Assembly: GCF_947242115.1 (NCBI RefSeq)
Contig: NC_074720.1
Location: 31,560,145-31,624,144, forward strand
DNA from: Biomphalaria glabrata
Lineage: Eukaryota; Mollusca; Gastropoda; Planorbidae
Reading direction: 5' to 3'
DNA length: 64,000 bases
Position 1 is the first letter of the stretch. Each line of letters opens with the position of its first letter. The notes under the pieces were generated by a model that searched no databases, had not been told where the DNA came from, and saw only the letters and a list, made by a program, of their open reading frames with translations. Position numbers and translations under genes: made by a program. This document shows, piece by piece, positions 56,701 to 64,000 of the stretch.

Positions 56701-58285
56701 TTGAAGACTAGGATTTTTAATTTTGGAATTTTTAGGACGCCCAAGAGTTTACCCAACCCAAATAGGTTGAAGAAAGTTTATTGTTGTGCTGGCTACATGA
56801 CACCCTCGTTAACCGTTGGCCATAGAAACAGATGACCTTTGCATCTGCATAAATAGTATTGTACAAAGTAATTTTTTTTCTAATTCATCCAAAAGAATAG
56901 CCGGCATTTTAACGCTCCACCGGTAGATCTATTTGTGACAGAAGTAATAGTGCTTTAAATATTTATTTTGTATTTATTAGATTTTTTAGAAGGAAATATT
57001 TATCACAGTGAAATCTACATCTTTTTGTTTCTTATATTTGAACTAGAATGACACTAACTATACAAAGGAGTACCACATACTACATCTTCAGTATCGTTGT
57101 ACCGTTGGCTCTGATGGCCCTCATGACACCTATCGTGTTTTGGATTCCGCCCATGTCTGGCGAAAGAACTTCTTATTTGGTGTCCATCTTTTTGTCTATG
57201 ACAGTGTACCTGAGTTATCTGGTGTAAGTTGTTTAATTTAAGCATGACTTTTGTCTATGACAGTGTACCTGAGTTATCTGGTGTAAGTTGTTTAGTTTAA
57301 GCATGACTTTTGTCTATGACAGTGTACCTGCGTTATCTGGTGTAAGTTGTTTAGTTTAAGCATGACTTTTGTCTATGACAGTGCACCTGAGTTATCTGGT
57401 GTAAGTTGATTGGCTTAAGGCCTGGCTCTCTGTCTATGACAATGTACCTGAGTTACTTGGTTTAAGCTGACTGACGTAAAGCGCAACAGAGAGTTATCCT
57501 ACATTGTTTTTTTTTAAGGGCTATTAAACTACTGGGATTAAGTATGTTAAAAAGACACTCTAGTAGAATACAAATTCAAGAGGACTAACAGAAGTTTCAA
57601 AGTACCTCACCCTCTCTCCTGTTCCTTGACCTCCAAGTAGTTTTATCCTCAGGGGCAGCGGTGGCCAGCTTTGGAGAACAGAGCCACCTAGAAAAAAAAA
57701 GTTGTCTTCATTCCCTAAATCCTAGTTTTTCAATTTTAAACTCCATTAAAAGTATTGAATAGATTACAATGTAAGTGGCTTCATTACCGTAGCAACAAAA
57801 ATGTCAACGGAAGTTAAATCTAAATATACAGTGCCACGGGATTACGTTCCCTGATTGAATTTTGTTTTTAACTTCACCAAATTATTATTTTCTTACCAAT
57901 GTGTTTCATTGACAGTGGTACGATGCCCAGAAGTATGAACAAAATGCCGAAACTTCTCATCTACTTAGTGACCATCATGGCCCAAACATTTTTCGCCATC
58001 ATCGCCACTGTGTGTGTGATGAAAACGATGAAGGCGGAGATGGCGGAAGGCCGCCGGGGCCACCATAATACGCCAGAGGGAGGATTTGTTGACCCCTTTG
58101 ATAGTGTATCAGATGAAAGCAAGAACATGAAGAAAAACAAGGTCGCCCCAGCTAAAGAAGAAAGCTGTACAATGAGGAAGACAGGAAAACAGAGACTTAT
58201 CACCTCAGACCAATGGGATAGGATTTTCTTTGTTCTGTATTTTTTCTTTTGTATTCCAACGTTTATTATAATATATTTTTTATAA
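47710..58285 (+). CDS. Cys-loop (nicotinic acetylcholine receptor-like) subunit, six exons
   Basis: Subunit of a pentameric ligand-gated channel in the plasma membrane. Coding exons: 47710-47925, 48714-48847, 50432-50606, 56115-56287, 57047-57223 and 57916-58285. All phases match and the sum is 1,245 nt (414 residues). Residues 1-28 resemble a signal peptide. The binding domain shows 'TQIDEVKQTV', 'WWDSSLAWNMQDYDN', 'IWSPRITIPNSADN' and a perfect Cys-loop C163-x13-C177 with 'YPFD'. M1 is around 245-267 and M2 about 273-292 after 'SGER', whose Glu (272) before M2 is typical of cation channels. M3 is 305-327 and M4 is at the C-terminus. No vicinal Cys pair in loop C, so it is not a classical alpha subunit. 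The M3-M4 loop is short (about 65 residues). AATAAA at 58300 follows closely. Ligand unknown; likely one of the mollusc-expanded nicotinic-like subunits. Confidence 0.92.
48069..48260. mobile_element. hAT-like terminal fragment
   Basis: 'CAGAGGCGTAGTGAGGGG' is a typical hAT terminus and is followed by 'GAGGCCCTTACCAATCGG'-type sequence seen in snail hAT relatives. No matching right terminus identified. In receptor intron 1. Confidence 0.35.
49271..49585 (+). repeat. dispersed repeat family A, copy 3
   Basis: 'TTTTAGCGGTCCCCGAAACG', 'CCGTCCCGTTTAGATCACAG' and 'TAAATATGCAAGCAGTTTTT'. Lies in receptor intron 2. Confidence 0.6.
49600..49835. repeat. poly-T/G/C tract and (TA)n tract
   Basis: 'GGGCGTAGCCAGGATT', another hAT-like end, runs into T14, a G run, and then a C run at 49654-49669. 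A (TA)n tract lies at 49806-49828 and TACT repeats follow. Such runs are hard to sequence exactly, so lengths are uncertain. Confidence 0.6.
49866..50012 (+). repeat. 3' part of tRNA-derived SINE
   Basis: 'TTAGTTGGGGAAAGTAAAGT', 'TCATTGTGCTGACCACAGGA' and 'CATCATCTGCCTTATAGACT'. The head is missing. Confidence 0.75.
51225..52005 (-). mobile_element. hAT (DUF4371-type) transposase fossil
   Basis: Minus-strand frames give, in order, 'LLRQGYDGCSVMGS' (family 'GQGYDGASNMSG'), 'LLCETRWTEKHEFLHTL' (family 'LC.TRW.ERH') and 'RLLADKLGIELVLLRICSRQ' followed by 'THR' (family 'PR.C.RQTHR.N'). The pieces lie in different frames separated by stops, so this copy is dead. The young LTR element at 52214 abuts its upstream side. 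Confidence 0.72.
52214..54204 (-). mobile_element. non-autonomous LTR retrotransposon with one gag-like ORF
   Basis: Direct repeats of 373 bp each (52214-52586 and 53832-54204) start TGTTGTAAC and end GTTACAACA, flanked by ATAA on both sides. The two LTRs differ at only about three positions, so the insertion looks young. On the minus strand the left LTR is followed by a primer-binding-like TGGTGTCGAAGTGGG (tRNA-Leu type by memory), and a purine tract AAGGTGGGGG precedes the right LTR. The 1.25-kb interior carries one long minus-strand ORF, about 400 codons from an ATG at 53787, with a SAP-like N-terminus ('LSCKQLKEELRARELR') and a Cys-rich middle. No protease, reverse transcriptase or integrase. 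It looks whole for a non-autonomous (TR-GAG-like) element. Inserted antisense in receptor intron 3. Confidence 0.85.
54239..54525. repeat. imperfect tandem duplication, spacing about 170 bp
   Basis: 'GGAAGCACTAC.TGTT.AGT' is followed by 'TTAATTGAT.TGA.GGTG' and then 'AGAAT.CAG.AGGGTGCA'. These blocks occur at 54239-54340 and again at 54411-54515. Old duplication; function unknown. Confidence 0.6.
54661..55100 (+). repeat. dispersed repeat family B, copy 4
   Basis: The longest copy: 'TTTACAAAGCTTCTATCAAC', 'CGTTATTTCTCCCACACCC', 'TTTGATACCAACAAGGGAAA', 'AATTTGTTGGGTTTAATTCC' and 'TTCTCCGATCAAGTTGATAC'. In receptor intron 3. Confidence 0.65.
55208..55290 (+). repeat. dispersed repeat family C, diverged copy
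   Basis: 'CAAACTTGCCTTTTTAACCT' and 'GAAACTTCGGAGGACGC' align with the blocks at 7500 and 56010. Confidence 0.4.
55311..55600 (+). repeat. dispersed repeat family A, copy 4 (internally deleted)
   Basis: 'TTTAGCGGCCCCCGAAAGGG', 'GACGCTATTAGTTTTGTGCG' and 'TCTCGTAAACTAGAAAAGAT'. The middle is missing before the tail 'AAATAGTATGCATTATAAG'. Confidence 0.65.
55676..55942 (+). repeat. tRNA-derived SINE, complete copy
   Basis: Head 'CCGAGGGTCCCGGGTTCGAA', body 'TTAGTTGGGGAAAAGTAAAG' and 'CGGTTGGTCGTTGTGCTGGC', end 'CATAGACCACAAGGTCTGAA'. Confidence 0.9.
55974..56110 (+). repeat. dispersed repeat family C at the exon 4 acceptor
   Basis: 'GATGTTCTTTATGAAAATAT', 'GCCTGGGTGGACCACTTCGG' and 'CACAAACTGTCTTTGTAACC', then a T-rich tail that runs straight into the TATATTTCAG acceptor of receptor exon 4 at 56114. 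Confidence 0.65.
56303..56405 (+). repeat. dispersed repeat family B, truncated copy
   Basis: 'ATTACAAAGCTTATATCAAC', 'TCTGCCTGTCTGTCTGGTAA' and 'GCCATTTCTCCGACACCC'. Truncated and joined to a LINE tail. Confidence 0.55.
56406..56575 (-). mobile_element. LINE 3'-end fragment
   Basis: Minus-strand match to the tail family: 'AACCCATTCCATTCTCTAAT', 'GGGAAGAAGGAGCACTTGTA' and 'TTGTCTCTTTCTAAGTACTT'. Confidence 0.55.
56651..56850 (+). repeat. tRNA-derived SINE, diverged
   Basis: 'GTGATAAAGCGCTTGGCGTC', 'CCGGGTTCAAATCTCATTG' and 'GTTAACCGTTGGCCATAGAA'. The head has a deletion. In receptor intron 4. Confidence 0.8.
57190..57480 (+). repeat. 59-bp tandem repeat of the M2 exon end and its splice donor
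   Basis: The first unit is the last 34 bases of receptor exon 5 plus its donor GGT|GTAAGT and 25 bases of intron. Further copies begin near 57249, 57308, 57367 and 57428 (periods 59, 59, 59 and 61). The first four copies keep GTGTAAGT, while the last copy reads GTTTAAGC. Confidence 0.92.
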
Positions 58286-58356
58286 TTCTTATTAAAAATA
58301 ATAAATCAATAATAAGATAATCAAGTGGAGAATTATCAGTCTTTTCATTCTTATTA

Positions 58357-58433
58357 CAAAACTCATTTTAACTCTGTCTGCGCCAGATTTTGAACTCGTT
58401 AGTTCCTCCACACTCTTTCTTGGATCCAGTGGC
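58357..58433 (+). repeat. dispersed repeat family B, short copy
   Basis: 'ATTACAAAACTCATTTTAAC', 'TCTGTCTGCGCCAGATTTTG' and 'TTCCTCCACAC'. Just downstream of the receptor stop. A hAT-like end (CAGTGGCGTAGCTATC) follows at 58430. Confidence 0.45.
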
Positions 58434-58756
58434 GTAGCTATCAATGTGCGGGTGGTGCGGGCATCAAGTGGTGGGGGGCATCAAACTGAGACAAACTTTC
58501 TCAGTATAACTACACATTGTAATTATATAAATAAAAACAAATTTATTTGTTTTGGTCATTTGTTATGTCCTATATTCTTTCTGAAATTAAATGTAAGCTG
58601 TAGACCGGCTTGAATCAAATTTTACCAGATGTGTTTAAATCTCTGAAAGCAACGCACTTTTACACTTTTTTTTTGAAACCTTACATGATGGTACTTCATT
58701 GTTCAATGCACTGGTTATGGACACGTTTATAATGTTTTTTTTTTTCAACTACTAAT

Positions 58757-58930
58757 TAGTAATGATCCAATCTCTTTTGTGGACCAGTGTGTGTGTGTGT
58801 GTGGGGTATCTGGGAGAAGGTTTTCCAACCGCTCAGCAAACACAACCCTGCTAGAGTCGGGATTCGATCTCAAACCCCCTTGTAAGGGGGCCAAGCCGTA
58901 ACCAAGCAGTTTTAGCCACTCAGCCATAAA
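58757..58930 (-). repeat. second SINE type with tRNA-like head, minus strand
   Basis: On the minus strand the head reads 'TATGGCTGAGTGGCTAAAA' (A-box-like) with 'GAGATCGAATCCCGAC' (B-box-like). It then enters a GT-rich tail at 58789-58803. The head differs from the main SINE and recalls a Leu/Ser-type tRNA. Confidence 0.6.
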
Positions 58931-59019
58931 CCACTTGCTTGGAGGGAACTTGAAGTTTGTCTCTGATTAGCCAACAATAATGACAGCAAGGCTCAAAATT
59001 TAAATAAGCAAGAGGGGAA

Positions 59020-59107
59020 AATGTGGAGAGATTATCTGAAGAGAATCTTGGACATCATGCGTTTTCTCTTAAAGGAGAATCTGGCACTCCGTTGGCATCA
59101 CGAATGA
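59020..59107 (+). mobile_element. hAT (DUF4371-type) transposase scrap
   Basis: Plus-strand frame reads 'RDYLKRILDIMRFLLKENLA' + 'LRWHHE' before a stop. This matches the 'FLA.QNLALRGH.E' block of the same transposase family as 51225-52005. Only this block survives. Confidence 0.55.
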
Positions 59108-59805
59108 GTTGAAGAAAAATTGGCAGTACGAAATCAAAGAAATATCCTGGAGTGAAATACCATCCAAGTTATATCCATTCTTGAGAGGCCGAATACGTAC
59201 ATGTGCCAACAAAATAAAAACATATTTATTGTAATATTGATCACGAAAACAAATAAAAATACAGAAAGTATAAAAATCAAATATTTATCGATTATTTTCG
59301 CAGTACATTTAACATCTAAAATCTATGGTACATTGTGATGCAGACCCCCAAAGATGTTTTGGCGACCAGAAAAAATTGCTTGGCGAAAAAAAAAGATGAA
59401 GATATATTTTCTATCAACACACAAGAAAAAGCTAATGGTGGAAATACCTTCCTTGGACCGTATTGCTCATGAAATAATAACTCCATGAGAACAATGTCAT
59501 GATAAATATGAATTTTAGTCGCCTTTATTGAATCCTCAGATGGAAATCAATCAGCGACATAGACAAAAACTAATTTAGTCTGGGGGCTTCATGTAGCCTA
59601 ATTGTCGCAGTTTCTCCAGAACAAGAATCTATTGAGCTTTAGAGTTTTATGCACACACACAAATATGTCGGTCCCCAAATATTGCTATCTTGATTCCAAT
59701 ACTTTTTAATACAATTGTGGTAAGTGTGGCTATACAAGCAAGCGAAGTTTTCCCAAACATACTTTGCTGAAGAAATACTTAAAATCACCGATGACGAGCT
59801 TACTG

Positions 59806-62800
59806 TGTTAATATTAGAAGATATTACGTAATTGTTTGTATTTTTATGTTTTATGCGAAAGCAAAGAATCGGACGGAAATAAAAGTTAGTTATATATGTC
59901 TACCTTAATCAAGACAGTCTCGTTATTATCATTATTAGTTAGTAACGTCTACAGTAATTTATTATTAATCTGTGACTACAGAACATGGTGTCAGATTTGG
60001 TTTCAGATCTTGTGTCAGATCTGGTGTTAGATTAGGTGTCAAATCTAGTGTCACATTGCATTAAAGTGCTGGTAACAGGTAGATCTAGATCTAGTGGTTT
60101 CTAAATTGCTAAAAGTACATTTTATTTGTGGTGTCGTTAGTTCATGTTGTTAGATCTAGATCTAGACATAGAATCTAGAATCTGTACGAATAATGGAATT
60201 ATTCGATCCTCCTAAACCGTTGTCACTAGACGGTAATCTATCTGAAAGATGGAAAAAATGGAGACAAAGTTTTGAACTGTTTATGGTCGCCACTGAAAAA
60301 AATACGAAGCCCGAGCCAGTGAAGAAAGCTTTATTGTTACACCTGATCGGTGAACCCGCTCGAGACATCTACAATACTTTTCAAGTATGTGAAGATGAGA
60401 CTGTAGACAAAGTAATTGAAAGGTTTCAGAATCATTGTTTGCCTAAGTCCAACACTGTGTATGACAGATTTAAATTCTTTTCAAGAAAGCAGAAAGACGG
60501 AGAAACGTTTGAACAGTATTATACTGAGTTAAAGAATTTGGCAAAAGAATGCAAGTTTGACAACCTTCGAGATGAACTCATCAGAGATCGATTGGTATGT
60601 GGCATACAGTCGGATCGAGTGAGAGAGAGACTTCTGAGAGATGTAGACTTAACTTTAGAGAAAGCAGCAAGCATAATTCGTGCTGACGAGCATACCCAGA
60701 ACCAAATGATAGATATGAAAGGACTACATGTGGATGCTGCTAATAAATTAAAGAAGACAGAAGATAGAAAGCCAGTCAAAACCTCACAGGAAAATATGGC
60801 TAAGAATCATGTCACAAGTTTCATTAGAGATTGCAGATCTTGTGGTGGATCTCACAGAAAATACAATTGCCCAGCATTCGGACAGACATGCCGAAAATGT
60901 AAAAAAAAGAAATCATTTCGCTGTAAAATGTTGTTCGAAACACTTCAAGGCTGTTGATTTACTGGAAGATGAAAGTCAGTCAAGCCAAGTAAATGAGTTA
61001 TGGTTTGAGGCAATTGGTACTGACAACAATGTCAAAGTTTGGATGGTTGATGTCAATATTATGGGAAAAATAGTCAAAATGAAGATTGACACAGGAGCAC
61101 AAGCTAATGTGATATCAGAGTCAACGTGGAACAATTTAGAAACTGATACTCAGTTAAAGAATTCAAATACTACCCTACGAGCATTGGGGGATGAAGCATT
61201 AGAACTGAAGGGAGTTGCATCGGTCACATTTAAAGTCGGCGATGTAGAAGTTAAAGATGATCTGTACGTGATCAAGAAAAGTATAAATCCTATACTAGGA
61301 CTGAAGACATCTATTGCTTTGAAACTAATTGAGGCAAAGAGAAATGTCGAAGTACACGATGTCAAGCAACAAAATGAAGTTCCACGAGTGTTGCTGAAAA
61401 AATATAATCAAGTATTCGAAGGACTCGGTACATACAAAATGAAGTATCACATTAAACTGACGTCAGATGCAAAACCAGTTATTCAATGTGCGCGCAGAGT
61501 TGCACCATCACTCAATGAAGAATTAAAAAGAAAACTCACACAAATGCAACAAGATGGAGTGATCACAGAAGTTGATGAACCAACAGAATGGGTTCATAAC
61601 TTGGTTATAGCAAAGAAGAAAGATAATTCTTTGAGGTTGTGTTTAGATCCCCGAGAACTGAACAAATATATAATGAGAGAACATTTCACTATACCAACAT
61701 TTGATCAAATCAATAGTTCACTGGGAGCAGCAAAAGTGTTTAGTATACTTGATCAAAATGATGCATATTGGCAAGTTGAGTTGGATGAACCAAGCTCTTA
61801 TTTATGTACATTCAATACTCCGTTTGGAAGATACAGATTCTTGAGAATGCCTTTTGGTATATCCTCAGCTAGTGAAGTATTACAGAAACGTTTTTATCAA
61901 GTATTCGGAGACATCCCAGGTGTACATATCATGTCAGATGACATGCTGATTGCAGCAAAAGATGAAAAAGAATATGATCAAATTTTGAAAATGTTCTGGA
62001 GAGAGCTAGAAAGAACAATGTAAAGTTCAACAAGAACAAGATACAATATAAACTTTCTGGTGTTAATTATCTCGGAAGACAAATTGGAGCAGACGGTATT
62101 CGTCCAGATCCAGCTAAAATCAAAGCAATAATGGAGATGCCAGCACCAACAGATCGAACAGGAATTCAAAGACTGCTAGGAATGTTGAACTTTCTGTCAA
62201 GTTTCATTCCAAACATGTCAACAATTACCAGTCCATTGCGTGAATTGCTAAAGAAGGATGTATTGTGGCAGTGGAATGCAGAGCAAGAAAATGCTTTCCA
62301 ACTAATAAAGAAAACACTTAGTGAAGCTCCAGTTCTGCAATTGTTTAACCCTGAAAAGCCAGTTACTATTCAGTGTGACGCTTCTTCTAAAGGGTTGGGA
62401 GCATGTTTAATGCAAGAAGACAAACCAGTTGCGTATACGTCAAGATCATTGACAGAAACAGAGTGCAGATATGCACAAATAGAAAAGGAAATGTTAGCTA
62501 TAGTGTTTGCAGCTGAACATTTTCACCATTATATTTTTGGAAGAACTGTGACTGTACAATCAGATCACAAACCTTTGCAAACTATTGTGACTAAGCCTTT
62601 ACATAAGATTTCACCAAGACTTCAGTTGATGATGTTAAGACTGTTGAGATATCAATTAACAGTAACTTACACTCCAGGTTCAAAAATGCAAATAGCTGAT
62701 ACGTTATCGCGTGCGTATATCAATGGTCAAGAACAATCAAATTCAAATGATGACATGGTTATGAGAATTCATAGCGCAACAGCACAGTTTCCGGGAAGTG

Positions 62801-64000
62801 ATCAGAAGATTATTGAAATTAGAAGGAAAACTGAATATGATGCTAAATTAAAACTTGTAATGAACTATGTCAGAGAAGGTTGGCCAAAGATAAAAACTCA
62901 AGTTCATGAAACAGTGAAAGTGTATTGGTCATTTAAAGACAGTATTCATGAAGAGAATGGAATATTGTTTTATGAGAACAGAATTATAATTCCTTCAAGT
63001 ATGATAAATGAAATTCTCGACAAGTTGCACATAGGTCATTTTGGTCTTGAGAAAACCAGATCGAAGGCAAAACAGAGTGTGTTTTGGCCAGGATTGTCTA
63101 AAGATATTTTTTCGACAATAATGAAATGCGCAACATGTGCAACGTTCAAAAGAAATAATGTGAAGGAAAAATTGCTACCTCATGCTGTACCAGACAGACC
63201 ATGGAAAAAGATTGCGACAGATTTGTTTGAATGGCGAAACAATGACTATTTGCTTGTTGTGGACTATTTCTCTAAATACCCTGAAATAAAACGACTGGAG
63301 AACAAAACAGCAGAATGTGTTATCAGGGCAATGAAAGGTATTTTTGCTAGACATGGCATACCAGAAGAAATAGTAAGCGACAATATGCCATTCAATAGCT
63401 ATCAATATAGAGAGTTTGCTTCTGAATGGGGTTTCAAGATAACAACACCAGTCCCAGATACCCTCAATCAAATGGACAAAGTGAGGTGTATGTTGGTATC
63501 GTAAAGCAGATATTCAACAAAGCATACAAAAGTGGGAAAGATCCATATCTCGCTATGCTCAAGTATAGAAATACTCCAATAAGCGGACTGCTTTATTCGC
63601 CATCACAACTGCTGATGAGTAGAAGACTCAGGGACATCATTCCAACTGATCCCAAACTATTGAAACCATCGGTAGCTGAAAATGCAGAGACATTACTCAA
63701 CGAACGACAGAGGAAAAGCAAAGTGAGGTACGATGCAAAAGCAAGGTTACCTAAAGACTACTCTATCGGGGAGAAGGTGAGAGTTCGTCTAGGACAAACA
63801 TGGCAGAAAGCAGTCGTCATTAAGAAACATCCATCACCCAGATCTTACATCATAAAGACAAATGATGGGAAAACATACAGACGAAATCAACAGTTTTTAA
63901 ACAAGAGCTACGAAGAAGACATCTCTGGGTACTATGACACCGACGAAGACAATGATCAGCAAACTGTTAGAACAAAAGAAACAGACAATTATAAACCAAC
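59806..64000 (+). mobile_element. Ty3/gypsy LTR retrotransposon, cut by the window end
   Basis: A probable 5' LTR of about 180 bp ends ...ACA at 59985. Its start at 59806 (TGTTAATATT) is a guess. A primer-binding-like TGGTGTCAGATTTGG follows at 59986. Gag lies at roughly 60.2-60.95 kb with a zinc-knuckle-like end. Pol then gives, in gypsy order, an aspartic protease (around 61.08 kb, 'DTGA'), reverse transcriptase (about 61.4-62.2 kb), RNase H (about 62.3-62.7 kb) and integrase with an HHCC-type zinc region and core (62.9 kb to the edge). A gag-pol frame change is usual in this family. The copy looks broken, with about two interruptions of pol. The motifs recall the Mag/K02A2.6-like branch (to which Steamer belongs); this is from memory. 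The 3' LTR is outside the window. Confidence 0.9.

Noticed and set aside
56644-56835. Short coding frame in receptor intron 4
   Set aside because: It is SINE sequence.

Overview
The window is AT-rich, intron-rich animal DNA. It most likely comes from a freshwater pulmonate snail of the Biomphalaria/Bulinus kind. That placement rests on my memory of planorbid repeats, not on a search: a tRNA-headed SINE whose body carries 'GGCGGTTGGTCGT', a repeat opening 'GCGGCCCCCGAAAGGGG', and a repeat containing 'TTATTTCTCCCACACCC'. Most listed open reading frames are noise or repeat DNA. The host genes are made of small exons that I joined by splice sites and matching intron phase.

Layout. Positions 544-3016 (minus) hold the first two coding exons of a LITAF-domain gene that runs off the left edge. 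Positions 5716-23475 (minus) hold a complete six-exon four-jointed (Fj/FJX1) Golgi kinase gene. Its 10.9-kb first coding intron contains a 2,100-bp minisatellite of exactly seventy 30-bp units. Positions 23.5-37.2 kb have no clear gene except an orphan possible exon at 31174-31412. This stretch carries a 1.55-kb array of 34-bp units, SINEs, LINE tails and a very AT-rich block. Positions 37245-40538 (plus) hold a complete two-exon gene for a 286-residue protein that resembles a family of invertebrate trypsin-fold proteins but seems to lack the catalytic residues. Positions 41-47 kb contain uncertain small exons on the minus strand, a 1,017-bp non-autonomous Helitron with recognisable ends, a MULE transposase scrap and an RTE-type LINE scrap. 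Positions 47710-58285 (plus) hold a complete six-exon Cys-loop (nicotinic-like) receptor subunit of 414 residues. Its third intron hosts a hAT fossil and a young non-autonomous LTR element. The end of its M2 exon, splice donor included, is repeated in tandem in the following intron. From about 59.8 kb to the right edge runs a Ty3/gypsy LTR element, which is cut by the window end.

The genes show no operon-like link. Fj would phosphorylate Fat/Dachsous-type cadherins in the Golgi, the LITAF protein would act on endosomal membranes, and the receptor subunit would sit in the plasma membrane. What they share is heavy loading of their introns with repeats.
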